A stretch of 64,000 nt of DNA from Prevotella sp. UBA4268 (GCA_002395135.1 DGWC01000103.1:1-64000), one strand, 5' to 3'. Shown: positions 17,511 to 26,170, counted from the first letter of the stretch. The notes: generated from the sequence alone by a model not told the origin. Made by a program: numbers and translations.

Positions 17511-18353
17511 ATGAAGATACAACCTTGCGCGAAAATCAATCTGGGACTGAACATCGTGAACAAGCGGCAAGACGGCTATCACGACCTTGAAACCGTGTTC
17601 TATCCTGTCAGAATCCACGACGAAATAGAAATTACGGAGACCGCCACCCCACACGGATGCTCGCAGGAAATGCCCACCGGATGCTCATTAGAAATAGAAG
17701 GACACGAGATAGAGGGCGATATGGAGAAAAACCTCGTGGTGAAAGCCTATCGGCTATTGGCCTCCGACCACCCGCTACCGCCCGTCCACATACGCCTTGA
17801 CAAACAAATTCCCATGCAGGCAGGCATGGGCGGCGGCTCGGCAGATTGCGCCTACACCATCCGATTGCTCAACGACATGTTCGGCATTGGCATCTCTGTA
17901 AGCGAAATGGAGCGCTATGCCGCCCGATTGGGTGCCGACTGTGCCTTCTTCATCACCGCGAAACCGTCGTATGCAGAGGGTATCGGCGACGTGCTCACAC
18001 CCATTGAACTCGACTTGAGCAACTATTTCATTGCCATTGTGAAACCGTCTTTGTCCATTTCCACTAAGGAGGCATTTGCCGGCATACGGGTAAAGCGACC
18101 GCAGATGTGCTGCAAAGACATTGTGAGGCTGCCCGTTGACCAATGGAAACCACTCCTGAAAAACGATTTCGAAGAGAGCATCATTCCGCAATACCCTGTC
18201 ATTGCCGACCTGAAAAATGCACTCTACGACGAGGGTGCCCTCTATGCCGCGATGAGCGGAAGCGGAAGTGCCTTGTTTGGAATATTCAGCCAAAGACCAG
18301 AAATGGAAAATCCATTATTCACAGACTGTTATACCAATATCATTAAAGGATAA
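17511..18353 (+). CDS. ispE: 4-diphosphocytidyl-2-C-methyl-D-erythritol kinase
   Basis: 280 residues of the GHMP kinase family. CAKINLGLNIVNKRQDGYHDLETVF at the N-terminus is diagnostic for IspE, and PMQAGMGGGSADCA near 102-115 is the ATP-binding loop. LGADCAFFI and SGSGSALFGIF complete the fold. It phosphorylates CDP-methylerythritol in the MEP isoprenoid pathway. An unusual Cys- and Gly-containing insert (around residues 47-58, THE segment with two similar GCS motifs) follows the first beta strands and seems to come from a short duplication in the DNA. Followed 23 bp later by a Nudix gene that may be co-transcribed. Confidence 0.92.
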   Translation: MKIQPCAKINLGLNIVNKRQDGYHDLETVFYPVRIHDEIEITETATPHGCSQEMPTGCSLEIEGHEIEGDMEKNLVVKAYRLLASDHPLPPVHIRLDKQIPMQAGMGGGSADCAYTIRLLNDMFGIGISVSEMERYAARLGADCAFFITAKPSYAEGIGDVLTPIELDLSNYFIAIVKPSLSISTKEAFAGIRVKRPQMCCKDIVRLPVDQWKPLLKNDFEESIIPQYPVIADLKNALYDEGALYAAMSGSGSALFGIFSQRPEMENPLFTDCYTNIIKG

Positions 18354-18376
18354 GAAGAATCCATAAAAAGACCGAT

Positions 18377-18889
18377 ATGGACAATCAAGAAGAACTGTTT
18401 CCCGTGGTTGACGAGCAAGGCAACGTGACAGGAAGTATATCAAGAGGCGAGGCACACAATGGATGCATGGTGCTTCATCCTGTGGTTCACCTTCACGTGT
18501 TCAACACCAACGGCGACCTATACCTGCAGCACCGTCCCGTGTGGAAGGACATTCAGCCAGACAAATGGGACACCGCTTGTGGCGGACACGTAGATTTGAA
18601 TGAAACCATTGAACAGGCCCTACGCAGAGAAGTAGCCGAAGAACTGGGCATTAACGACTATATTCCGCAGAGAATCGGCAAATATATCTTCGAAGGAAAA
18701 CTGGAACGCGAACTGGTATATGTGCACAAGACCGTCTACGACGGCACCATCACCCCCAGCAAGGATGAATTGGCGGGTGGCCGTTTCTGGTCTAAGAGCG
18801 AAATCAGACAGAATATGGGAAAGAATGTGTTCACTCCCAATTTTGAAGACGAATACAAGCGGTTCTTCGGAGACTCATCTGACTCTTGA
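18377..18889 (+). CDS. Nudix hydrolase (YfcD/IDI-like)
   Basis: 170 residues. The Nudix box GGHVDLNETIEQALRREVAEELGI fits Gx5Ex7REUxEExGU and lies near residues 73-96. The N-terminal part FPVVDEQGNVTGSISRGEAH resembles E. coli YfcD and type I isopentenyl-diphosphate isomerase, which share this fold. The enzyme should cleave a nucleoside-diphosphate-linked substrate; the exact one is not known. Proximity to ispE allows an isoprenoid link, but the Cys and Glu residues specific to IDI are not evident, so a housekeeping pyrophosphatase is more likely. Confidence 0.82.
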   Translation: MDNQEELFPVVDEQGNVTGSISRGEAHNGCMVLHPVVHLHVFNTNGDLYLQHRPVWKDIQPDKWDTACGGHVDLNETIEQALRREVAEELGINDYIPQRIGKYIFEGKLERELVYVHKTVYDGTITPSKDELAGGRFWSKSEIRQNMGKNVFTPNFEDEYKRFFGDSSDS

Positions 18890-19087
18890 CAGGATACATC
18901 AGATGATGCGCCAGTCAATAGTGGCACCGGATGCCCTACTCCAACGTGAGTGCGGTGTAAGGATTCGAAAAAACGCAACAAAATCATGTTGCCGTTTTAC
19001 TTCGAAATAGAAATTGGTTTTGGACAAAACGGGCGTTGAAAACGCAAAAACGTAAAGATTCGTTACCATAAAGCACATTTCCACTCG

Positions 19088-19197
19088 CAAAACCTATGCT
19101 TTTGCCCTTCAAAAACTATGGTTTTACTGCCCAAAAACTATGGTTTCGCACCTCAAAACCTATGCTTTTGAAACCCAAAAACATAGGTTTTATCAGC
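19088..19197. repeat. Array A of 22-bp near-palindromic repeats, five units
   Basis: Units begin at 19088, 19110, 19132, 19154 and 19176, exactly 22 bp apart. Each has a core close to AAAACCTATGGTTTTG followed by 6-7 variable bases. Cores are CAAAACCTATGCTTTTG, CAAAAACTATGGTTTTA, CAAAAACTATGGTTTCG, CAAAACCTATGCTTTTG and CAAAAACATAGGTTTTA; the fifth has the inverted centre ATA. A decayed sixth unit may follow at 19198. Spacing of two helical turns puts all cores on one face of the DNA. Confidence 0.8.
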
Positions 19198-19530
19198 AAA
19201 CATCTGATTTCCTCGTCCAACGGAGAAATATTTTCATTTCAATTGCCTATTAATCAACAAGTTGCAGAAAGCGCCTCAAAACACGCGTATTTATCGTCCC
19301 GTTAAATCGTCAGTGACCGGCATCGCCCGTATGAGAGCCTATAATTCGAAATTTCCATGACAAATCCATGCACAAGAATCACTCGGTCCCGCGTTTTTTT
19401 CGTATATGATTAGCAGGCCCGTGAATGCCGAAATCATCGAAAAAGCAAATTCATTGCATCATTCTGATACCAGAATCACGTGACTCCAAGACATGGATAT
19501 CTCAAACCAACAAACAGACCATAAAAAGCA

Positions 19531-19618
19531 CAAAAGCCGGTTTTTGCCTTGTGAAAGCATCGGTTATAGAGAGCGAATCCATCGGTTTTGGAAACCAAAA
19601 CATGACGAATAAAAGCAT
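19531..19618. repeat. Array B of degenerate 22-bp repeats
   Basis: Four units in the same 22-bp register (19531, 19553, 19575, 19597) with weaker cores: AAAAGCCGGTTTTTG, AAAGCATCGGTTATAG, AATCCATCGGTTTTG, AAAACATGACGAATAAAAG. CATCGGTT recurs exactly 22 bp apart (19558 and 19580). It looks like an eroded relative of array A. Confidence 0.5.
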
Positions 19619-19704
19619 AAAAAAACTCGTCATCAACAAATCCCTCTTTTGTTTATCGATTTTCCAGGGGATGTTAATGACGAGAAAAATATGAGTTTTA
19701 CCGT

Positions 19705-20172
19705 TTATCTATGTGGCTGCGACTGATGGTTTCTTTGCCTTTGCGAATTCATACGTTCTGTGAATTTGCGGATGGACTGGCGGTGAAACTGGTCCTCAGC
19801 CTTAATAACATCATAGAGTTTGCTGGCAGAAATCACCTTGAGAAACTTCTGATGATACTGTTTCTGCAGTTTCTTTATCTGGATATCCACATTGTCTTGT
19901 TTCTCAATGGCAGAGCGGCACTCGGCCTCGGTGGCAGGTTTTCTCCAACGAGCCCTGCCTGCCTGCTGAAACAGAGCACGCTGCTTGGCCTGCAGTTCCT
20001 TGTAGATGGGGAAAAAATCGGCAGCCTCTTTCTGCGTAAGTTTTGCCTCACGCGTGATATGCTGCTCCAAAGCGGCCTGGAACCGCTGCGGATTAAACTT
20101 GTTCTGCTGGGCGCTGGCACCCAGCAGAACAAGACATAGCATAAATATAATAATGTGTCTCTTCATTTTCAA
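19705..20172 (-). CDS. Secreted CpxP/Spy-like helical protein
   Basis: 155 residues with a signal peptide (MKMKRHIIIFMLCLVLLGASAQ). The mature part is charged and helical, with repeated Lys/Arg/Gln/Glu and EAADFFPIYKELQAKQRALFQQ, resembling periplasmic sensors of the CpxP/Spy/CnrX type, though without a clear LTxxQ motif. It begins 4 bp inside the anti-sigma-like gene and is the last gene of the sigma-factor operon. By analogy with CnrX or CpxP, it may sense envelope stress and act on the anti-sigma protein. Function is inference from shape and place. Confidence 0.65.
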   Translation of the reverse strand: MKMKRHIIIFMLCLVLLGASAQQNKFNPQRFQAALEQHITREAKLTQKEAADFFPIYKELQAKQRALFQQAGRARWRKPATEAECRSAIEKQDNVDIQIKKLQKQYHQKFLKVISASKLYDVIKAEDQFHRQSIRKFTERMNSQRQRNHQSQPHR

Positions 20173-20564
20173 TACTCATTTGACATGTAACTATAAAGGT
20201 CTTGGTTGTCGAGCATCACATAGTCGGCCATCTGGTCGAGTGCGTCGCCCGATGAGGAAGATACCAGTGTCTGCACCGGCACGCTGGCGTTTTGTTCGCC
20301 CGTATCGGGGTTATGGAATACCGCCACACCGAAAAGCAGGCCGACAACAGATGCGACAGCCAGATAAGGAACGAGTTTCCTGACGATTGCGTTTCTATGT
20401 GTTGTTGTAGCATTGTGCTGCTCTTCGATGGAGGTGTCCTCCACTTTTTCCATCATTTCTGCTGCAAATCGATCAAAGAACCCGTCAGGAACCCTGAAGT
20501 GGTTCTCATTTCCAATGGTTTGTTTCAGCAGTTCTTCTTCAGTCATATTGTCTTGTTTTTTCAT
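20169..20564 (-). CDS. Anti-sigma-like single-pass membrane protein
   Basis: 131 residues. An acidic/hydrophilic N-terminal part (1-63) includes HFRVPDGFFDRFAAEMMEKV, a form seen at the N-terminus of Bacteroidota anti-sigma-like proteins. One membrane segment follows (VPYLAVASVVGLLFGVAVF, about 65-83), then a short periplasmic tail. Position directly after an ECF sigma gene (87 bp) and before a periplasmic CpxP-like gene (4-bp overlap) supports the anti-sigma role. No zinc-binding (HxxxCxxC) motif is present. Confidence 0.7.
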   Translation of the reverse strand: MKKQDNMTEEELLKQTIGNENHFRVPDGFFDRFAAEMMEKVEDTSIEEQHNATTTHRNAIVRKLVPYLAVASVVGLLFGVAVFHNPDTGEQNASVPVQTLVSSSSGDALDQMADYVMLDNQDLYSYMSNEY

Positions 20565-20651
20565 TTGACGTTTGATTTCATATAAAGTTTAAGTAGCATT
20601 TGCTTTTTTTTTACAGGAGTCAGCCAATCCTTCGACTGTCATCTCGCCTTG

Positions 20652-21203
20652 TCAGGTGTCGTTGTGGTCCTTGACATACTCTGTTATCTTCTTGACAGCG
20701 ATGTGATAAGATGCCTTCAGAGCACCCTCCGAGGTGCCGAGCATCTGGGATATATCGCTGTATTTCATTTCTTCAAAGTAGCGAAGGGTGAACACCGTGC
20801 GCTGCACGTCGGGCAGTTTGGAGATGGCTTCATGCAGGAGCGCATGCGTGCGATCGCCATCGAAATAGTCGTCAGCCATCAATCGGTTAGCCACGCTCAG
20901 ATCTGCGTCTGCGCTAATTTTGTTTTTCTGTCTCCTCACAAAGTCAAGACTCTCGTTGATGGCTATCCTATAGAGCCACGTAGAGATCTGGGATTTGTTC
21001 TGAAATGCATCCAGACTGTTCCAAGCCTTGAGGAAAACGTTCTGAAGAACGTCGCTTGCGTCATCGTGGTAGAGAACAATACGGCGAATCTTCCAATATA
21101 ACGACTCGCTATATTTCTTTACCACCATGCCAAAAGCCTCTCTCCGCATCTTGGGATCAGCCAGCATCTCTGGTGTGATATGGTCATTGAATGTCTCCGA
21201 CAT
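20652..21203 (-). CDS. ECF RNA polymerase sigma factor
   Basis: 183 residues. Region 2 includes YSESLYWKIRRIVLYHDDASDVLQNVFLKAWNSLDAF and TWLYRIAINESLDFVRR; region 4 has LPDVQRTVFTLRYFEEMKYSDISQMLGTSEGALKASYHIAVKK. This is a group 4 (ECF) sigma factor. The coding start overlaps the end of the L,D-transpeptidase gene by 20 bp, so the sigma is translated from the same mRNA as a cell-wall enzyme. The next genes encode a putative anti-sigma and a CpxP-like protein. It probably controls envelope or cell-wall functions; its target promoters are unknown. Confidence 0.88.
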   Translation of the reverse strand: MSETFNDHITPEMLADPKMRREAFGMVVKKYSESLYWKIRRIVLYHDDASDVLQNVFLKAWNSLDAFQNKSQISTWLYRIAINESLDFVRRQKNKISADADLSVANRLMADDYFDGDRTHALLHEAISKLPDVQRTVFTLRYFEEMKYSDISQMLGTSEGALKASYHIAVKKITEYVKDHNDT

Positions 21204-22728
21204 ATTCTTTTAATTCATTATATAATGCCTTGTCGTAGCCGTAAACATCCTTATACTCCACCAAATTCCCGGCAACGTCGGGATAAAGAGTATAATAGGT
21301 GATAAACAGCGGCACTTCGGGGCTTACATCGAGATGGTGAATCAGTTTGTCGCGGTCAATCTGCGACTTGTCTACACCATCGTTTTCATCATAGTTGTTT
21401 ACGTCAGCCGTCATGCTGTAGCGTATCTTCTCGATGACATCTTCGTCTTTCTTGCCAAGCAGGAACACGGCCAGTTCAAACGGTTTCTGCACTCTCACGC
21501 AGCCATGGCTGACAGCCCGGTGCTCACGAGAGAAGAGCCAGGGCGAAGAAGTGTCGTGAAGATAAACGGCATGATTATTCGGGAAACGGAAAATGATTCT
21601 TCCCAACGAGTTGCCAGCACCTCCTTCCTGGACAATATGCTGCTGGCCTGACATGATTTTATCATAAGACGCATACTCAACATCGAGTTTTCCCTCTTTT
21701 TTGTCGAGTATATACATGTGTTCCTTGCGCAGATAGCCATGCTTATACACGATTCCCTTGGCAATGCTCTGAGGAACAATCCACACGGGATTGATATCCA
21801 TGCGATGGATACGGCTGGTGAGCAGCGGTGTTTTCGTATTATTTGTTCCGCATCCCACTTTCATTGTCATCACACTGTCTTTGTCAACGGCATACAGCGT
21901 GTATGACGGGATATTCACCACAATATGCTTCTTGTGGTCTTCCGGATAGTCGTCGAGTCTCCACCGGCAGCGCTCGATGTTGCAGAGGACAGCCATGCGC
22001 TGCGATGAAGTAAGCGACGGCTCCTTCAAACGGGTGCACAGGCGCTGGTACAACTTGGAAACGGGCTGCACATCTCTCAGAAAAACATCTACGCTATCGT
22101 GGCGGATCTTGTTGATGCACTTGGAGATAAACTCCTGACTGGGATGTTTCATCGCCACGTCATAGAGATGAAAATAAGTGACATGCAGGGAGTCGGAATC
22201 CTTCACACACAATTTGTTATACAACTGATTGGGATTCACAAATCCGAAGTACTGGCCGCTGACGTATTTCAGATAGGCCTTCGTGAGATTATACTCAAGA
22301 CGCGCATACACGGCATTGATGTCTGACACTTCGTCTTGCCCCACACTGAGTTGCCTGATGCGTCTCATGTCGCGCTCAATCTGCGACCGCCGGAAATGAA
22401 CAGGGCTAAGCCCGGACTTCTCAACTGTATTAAGAAAAGAAAGGAGAGAATCTGCGCGGTGGTCAATGCCACTGCGAGTAATCCAAAGAAACGGATTATG
22501 ATTTTGGTAATACTTCTTGACGTGGCGGTCTGACATTCTGTTCTCGCCATCCGTCTTTGCAATTGCCCTGATTGTTTTCCGAATACCCTCGGCATCCAAA
22601 CGGTATTCTTTCGCGGACATATCCGAAAAACTGTCCAGGCTTAGATATTTGTTCGGATTAACTGGCCCTTCATGACAACTCCAAAACAGGCTGATGAAGA
22701 GAAACAGGACAATAGAATTTCTGCACAA
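21184..22728 (-). CDS. L,D-transpeptidase (YcbB/LdtD-like lipoprotein)
   Basis: 514 residues. The YkuD catalytic motif SHGCVRVQ with its nucleophile Cys is at about 405-412, with the preceding His region (NNHAVYLHDTSSPWLFSREHRAVSHGC). The N-terminal half has the scaffold of YcbB (LSVGQDEVSDINAVYARLEYNL). The start is a TTG at 22728: no in-frame ATG precedes the hydrophobic signal VLFLFISLFWSC, whose lipobox Cys suggests a lipoprotein. These enzymes make 3-3 crosslinks in peptidoglycan or attach proteins to it. It follows the small secreted protein gene by 18 bp and overlaps the ECF sigma gene by 20 bp. Confidence 0.88.
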   Translation of the reverse strand: MCRNSIVLFLFISLFWSCHEGPVNPNKYLSLDSFSDMSAKEYRLDAEGIRKTIRAIAKTDGENRMSDRHVKKYYQNHNPFLWITRSGIDHRADSLLSFLNTVEKSGLSPVHFRRSQIERDMRRIRQLSVGQDEVSDINAVYARLEYNLTKAYLKYVSGQYFGFVNPNQLYNKLCVKDSDSLHVTYFHLYDVAMKHPSQEFISKCINKIRHDSVDVFLRDVQPVSKLYQRLCTRLKEPSLTSSQRMAVLCNIERCRWRLDDYPEDHKKHIVVNIPSYTLYAVDKDSVMTMKVGCGTNNTKTPLLTSRIHRMDINPVWIVPQSIAKGIVYKHGYLRKEHMYILDKKEGKLDVEYASYDKIMSGQQHIVQEGGAGNSLGRIIFRFPNNHAVYLHDTSSPWLFSREHRAVSHGCVRVQKPFELAVFLLGKKDEDVIEKIRYSMTADVNNYDENDGVDKSQIDRDKLIHHLDVSPEVPLFITYYTLYPDVAGNLVEYKDVYGYDKALYNELKEYVGDIQ

Positions 22729-22746
22729 AACGCTCCAGAGGAATAA

Positions 22747-23055
22747 CTATTTCAAGGATATCTTACGCACCGTGTTTCCCACTTTTACGATGTAGCAACC
22801 TTTGGGCAGGTTCAGTTCAATGCGCTTATCGGCGCCATCAACCTTGATGCTCATCACCCTTACACCCGTTACATTGTAGACAAAAAGCATCTGGCCGTTG
22901 GCATTTGTCACGTGAATGACATTGTCCTGCACAGTAATCGTCACGCCCAGACTCTCCTGTTCAATGATTTCGATTGCCTCGGCAGCATGCAGCGCCACAG
23001 GTGCAGATGCCAGTAAAATAAGTGCCAAAAATATGTTGCGTAAAAATCTGACCAT
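22747..23055 (-). CDS. Small secreted protein with a T9SS-tail-like C-terminus
   Basis: 102 residues with a signal peptide (MVRFLRNIFLALILLASAPVALHAA). The mature part VYNVTGVRVMSIKVDGADKRIELNLPKGCYIVKVGNTVRKISLK resembles the type A C-terminal sorting domain of type IX secretion substrates, which ends in a GxYIVKV...K(I/V) strand. It may be a free-standing sorting-domain-like protein with no cargo, of unknown function. It is the first gene after the promoter at 23078-23109 and 18 bp ahead of the L,D-transpeptidase gene. Confidence 0.7.
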   Translation of the reverse strand: MVRFLRNIFLALILLASAPVALHAAEAIEIIEQESLGVTITVQDNVIHVTNANGQMLFVYNVTGVRVMSIKVDGADKRIELNLPKGCYIVKVGNTVRKISLK

Positions 23056-23077
23056 AATAATGCATTTTAAATTTGTG

Positions 23078-23109
23078 CAAAAATACGATTAATATTTCAA
23101 TTATCCAAA
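23078..23109 (-). promoter_or_regulatory. Promoter of the L,D-transpeptidase/sigma operon
   Basis: Minus strand TTTG (23109-23106), 20 bp, TATTTTTG (23085-23078), ending 22 bp before the small secreted protein gene. This fits the primary sigma factor, so basal expression would not need the ECF sigma. No other promoter was seen in the operon. Confidence 0.75.
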
Positions 23110-23123
23110 CATTTTTCGCATTT

Positions 23124-24038
23124 TTACACCTCAAACACGTCATTTTCTTTAGTCAGATGGCTTTCCGGGAAGATTTCCTGTGCTTCCTTGAGAATCATCG
23201 CCTCATTCTCATAGCGTGCTGAATAGTGTCCCAACAGCAGTTTCCTAACCCCGGCATCCCTGGCCACCATTGCTGCCTGACGGGCCGTAGAGTGATAATA
23301 AAGGGCTGCCCGCTTGGCATTATCCTCGCAATAGGTGCTCTCGTGATAAAGAAGATCAACGTCAGGCAACAATTCGTGCAGACTCGGGATATACTTCGTA
23401 TCACTGCAATAGGCATAGGAACGGGCGCGGTCGGGCGGTGTCACCAGACGCTCATGTGCATAGCAAGTGCCGTCTTCGGTTGTCCAGCCCATGCCTGCCT
23501 TGATGTTATTGATCTGACTCACTGGTATTCCGAGGAAGTCGATCATATCACGACGGATATGCGGAAGGCCTGGTTTCTCGCGGAACAAGAATCCACAGCA
23601 GGCAATGCGGTGATTCAACGGAATAGAGGTAACGGTGAGACTACGGTCTTCATATATGATTTCCGAGACGGTTGTGTCCACGGCATGGAACAAAACCTCA
23701 TATTCCAGGCCGTTGCAGAACATCTCTATCTGCGACTCCAGCATTGTCTTGAGTTCCTTGGGAGCATAGACATGCAGCGGTGCCACTCGTCCAAGCATGC
23801 CGAAAGTGCTGATCATGCCTATCAAACCAAAGCAATGGTCACCATGAAGATGAGAGATGAACACGCCCTGGATGCGCATGAAGTTGATGTGAGAGCGGCG
23901 CAGTTGAATCTGCGTACCCTCTCCACAATCTACAAGAAACATCTTGTCGCGAATCTCTACCACTTGCGCCGATGCGCCATGCTTAGGTGTAGGCAGCGCA
24001 CTGCCACATCCCAAGATGTGAACTCTGAAAGGTTGCAT
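23124..24038 (-). CDS. rnz: Ribonuclease Z
   Basis: 304 residues, the short RNase Z form. LGCGSALPTPKHGASAQVVEI at the start, the zinc motif SHLHGDHCFGLIGM near 63-76, and ESTYCEDNAKRAALYYHSTA and LLGHYSARY near the C-terminus carry the metal-binding His/Asp residues. It is a cytoplasmic endonuclease that removes tRNA 3' trailers. Its gene is third in mazG-lipoprotein-rnz on the minus strand, with 18 bp from the lipoprotein gene. Confidence 0.92.
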   Translation of the reverse strand: MQPFRVHILGCGSALPTPKHGASAQVVEIRDKMFLVDCGEGTQIQLRRSHINFMRIQGVFISHLHGDHCFGLIGMISTFGMLGRVAPLHVYAPKELKTMLESQIEMFCNGLEYEVLFHAVDTTVSEIIYEDRSLTVTSIPLNHRIACCGFLFREKPGLPHIRRDMIDFLGIPVSQINNIKAGMGWTTEDGTCYAHERLVTPPDRARSYAYCSDTKYIPSLHELLPDVDLLYHESTYCEDNAKRAALYYHSTARQAAMVARDAGVRKLLLGHYSARYENEAMILKEAQEIFPESHLTKENDVFEV

Positions 24039-24056
24039 ACTACTAATGATTAGGCG

Positions 24057-24626
24057 TTATCTGAGTCGTTTATAGGCATAGATGCCTCGCTCGTTCTCTA
24101 ACATAAGGCTATCGGCACCCAATTCGAAAATGCTGAAGGTGTCGGCAGAGAGCACCAACTGTCCATTCAGAATTTTCCATTCTACGTATGGCTTCGGTTC
24201 CTTGATGTTTGAAATGATAACACCGCCCTCTTGCAGTTCGAAAGACTTGTCGAGACTGACCCATTTGCCAATCAATGTGGTGAGATTGATGACCTCCTTG
24301 GCAGAAGGAATGTCGGTATTGTCGGCAGAATGGTCGACCATCACCGCCATGCGGTCGCCTATTCCTACACCACCCTTTACGTTTGACACCGAGTCGTTGT
24401 TGATGGAGAATGCGAGCGTGTCACCATTATCGGTGATTAATTCAAGTGTATGCATGGTGGAACCATCGCCGCAACGCCCGTAAACGGTTTCATCTACTTC
24501 ACCATCAGCAATATCGATTACGATATTTTGTACTGATTTTTCATCAGGTTTCTTGGTCTCCTTGCAGCCTACAAACAGGATGCCGGCGAGTAGGAGCAAC
24601 AGGAAAAAACGATTATTCTTCTTCAT
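24057..24626 (-). CDS. Lipocalin-like lipoprotein
   Basis: 189 residues from the ATG at 24626; a TTG three codons upstream (24635) would overlap mazG by 4 bp and is an alternative. The signal ends in a lipobox (LLLLAGILFVGC). The body has repeated beta-strand pattern (IGKWVSLDKSFELQEGGVIISNIKE, ISVGKGDR) typical of the small lipocalin-like domain proteins of Bacteroidota. Outer-membrane or inner-membrane lipoprotein of unknown ligand. It lies between mazG and rnz and shares their strand; no functional link to them is known. Confidence 0.7.
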   Translation of the reverse strand: MKKNNRFFLLLLLAGILFVGCKETKKPDEKSVQNIVIDIADGEVDETVYGRCGDGSTMHTLELITDNGDTLAFSINNDSVSNVKGGVGIGDRMAVMVDHSADNTDIPSAKEVINLTTLIGKWVSLDKSFELQEGGVIISNIKEPKPYVEWKILNGQLVLSADTFSIFELGADSLMLENERGIYAYKRLR

Positions 24627-24631
24627 CCTTG

Positions 24632-25516
24632 TCAATTGCTTTGTTCGTGTGTATCTATTTCCATTCTCTTGGCTTCATTCCATAGTTCATCCATTTCAGC
24701 CAATGTCATTTCTGTCAACGGCTTACCTATTTTGATAGAATGCTCTTCCACATAATTGAACCGACGGATGAACTTCTGGTTGGTATGTTCCAGTGCATTG
24801 TCGGGATTGAGTTTATAAAGACGGGCGGCATTGATGACAGAAAAAAGGAAATCGCCCAACTCTTTTATGGACCTCACTTTGTCCTCTTTTTTCAATTCTT
24901 CCTCCAATTCTTCCAGTTCTTCGTGAACCTTTGCCCACACATCTTCTTTTTGTTCCCAGTCAAAACCTACATTCCGCGCCTTGTCCTGTATACGATAGGC
25001 TTTGATCAGACTAGGAAGTGAGTTGGGAACACCAGAGAGAACGCTCTTGTTTCCGTCTTTTTCACGCAGTTTTATCTGCTCCCAGTTCTGCAACACCTGC
25101 TCACTTGTCTTGGCATTTTGAAACTCCGAAGCCTCCTCACCTGACCTATCGAAGCGGGGATCATCCAACGGCAACGGTTCTTTCTGCCCTACCTGCGAAG
25201 GGTGATAGATATGAGGATGGCGGAAAATGAGTTTGTCGGCCTGCATATTGCACACATCCGCGATGTCGAAATCATCGGTTTCGGAACCGATTTTGGAATA
25301 GAACATCACATGCATGAGCACGTCGCCCAACTCTTTGCAGATGTTATGGACATCGTTTTTCATCAACGCATCACACAGTTCGAAGGTTTCCTCAATCGTA
25401 TTGGGGCGCAGGCTCTCGTTGGTCTGCTTCTTGTCCCACGGACATTTCTCCCTCAATTGGTCCAAAACATCGAGTAATCTTCCGAAAGCCTCAATCTTCT
25501 CTTTTCTTGTATGCAT
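24632..25516 (-). CDS. mazG: Nucleoside triphosphate pyrophosphohydrolase
   Basis: 294 residues with two MazG domains. The first has LDQLREKCPWDKKQTNESL and EETFELCDAL with its Glu metal ligands; the second has EELEELEEELKKEDKVRSIKELGDFLFSVIN. MazG cleaves NTPs to NMPs and PPi and clears damaged or excess nucleotides, including (p)ppGpp-linked roles in E. coli. First gene of the mazG-lipoprotein-rnz group. The -7-like element TATATTTG (minus, 25557-25550) lies upstream but no convincing -33 was seen. Confidence 0.92.
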   Translation of the reverse strand: MHTRKEKIEAFGRLLDVLDQLREKCPWDKKQTNESLRPNTIEETFELCDALMKNDVHNICKELGDVLMHVMFYSKIGSETDDFDIADVCNMQADKLIFRHPHIYHPSQVGQKEPLPLDDPRFDRSGEEASEFQNAKTSEQVLQNWEQIKLREKDGNKSVLSGVPNSLPSLIKAYRIQDKARNVGFDWEQKEDVWAKVHEELEELEEELKKEDKVRSIKELGDFLFSVINAARLYKLNPDNALEHTNQKFIRRFNYVEEHSIKIGKPLTEMTLAEMDELWNEAKRMEIDTHEQSN

Positions 25517-25606
25517 TTGTTTTTATTGAGTTTATTCCTTATTCTGCTGCAAATATAGTGATAAATTCTCGAATACAGGCTAAACAAGTCGCAGAAAAAC
25601 GGTCTG

Positions 25607-26170
25607 TTACTTCAGTTTTTTCCCGTCAGAGAATGCCTTGCCTACCGTTTTTCCGAGTTCGATATAGGTATGATGCACGGGATCATACGTGATGATGCCC
25701 ATCTTTTCTACGTCAGGATTGCCGTCAGAAGCCAGGTATTGCTCCTGACAAACGATGTTAACAATCTCTGCCACGAGATAATAGCCGGTCTCCGACTCAT
25801 CTATTTTCTGCTTCACCCGGCATTCAAGGGTCATGGGCAGATTCTTGAACAGCGGGGCATTCACATGGGGAGCCTTCTCAACCTCCCACCCTGTCCGCTC
25901 GATTTTGTCTGGGGTGTTCCTCCCGCTCACAATACCCACGTAGTCGGCAGCCACCAAAGAGTCCACAGTAGCGAAACTCACCGTGAAGTCATCATTGTCT
26001 TTCAGATTGTCGGTTGTGGCATGCGAGGCAAGCGAAATAATGATTTCGTGCATGTCCCACTGACCTCCCCACGCGGCATTCATGGCATTGGGCTTTCCGT
26101 TTTTGTCATACGTGCCGATAATCAGCACCGGTTGTGGAAGAATCCACGGCTTGGATGCAAAACTTTTCAT
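25607..26170 (-). CDS. Flavin reductase family (FMN-binding) protein
   Basis: 187 residues. PQPVLIIGTYDKNGKPNAMNAAWGG and VSGRNTPDKIERTGW match the flavin reductase-like FMN-binding split-barrel family (PF01613). Such proteins bind FMN; some pass electrons, others are of unknown function. Gap of 52 bp to the MltF-like gene upstream on the same strand. Confidence 0.82.
   Translation of the reverse strand: MKSFASKPWILPQPVLIIGTYDKNGKPNAMNAAWGGQWDMHEIIISLASHATTDNLKDNDDFTVSFATVDSLVAADYVGIVSGRNTPDKIERTGWEVEKAPHVNAPLFKNLPMTLECRVKQKIDESETGYYLVAEIVNIVCQEQYLASDGNPDVEKMGIITYDPVHHTYIELGKTVGKAFSDGKKLK

Larger units (their letters stand above)
18890..19704. other. 815-bp non-coding island
   Basis: No reading frame here looks like a gene; the two apparent ORFs (19096-19305 and 19425-19694) have repetitive low-complexity translations caused by DNA repeats. 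The region holds a 22-bp-phased repeat array (19088-19197) and a weaker one (19531-19618). It separates the Nudix gene (plus) from the CpxP-like gene (minus), so both transcripts run into it. No tRNA or obvious structured RNA was seen. Confidence 0.7.

Noticed and set aside
19096..19694. ORFs of 69 and 89 codons in the non-coding island
   Set aside because: Their peptides repeat because of the 22-bp DNA repeats and resemble no protein; no promoter or start signal supports them.
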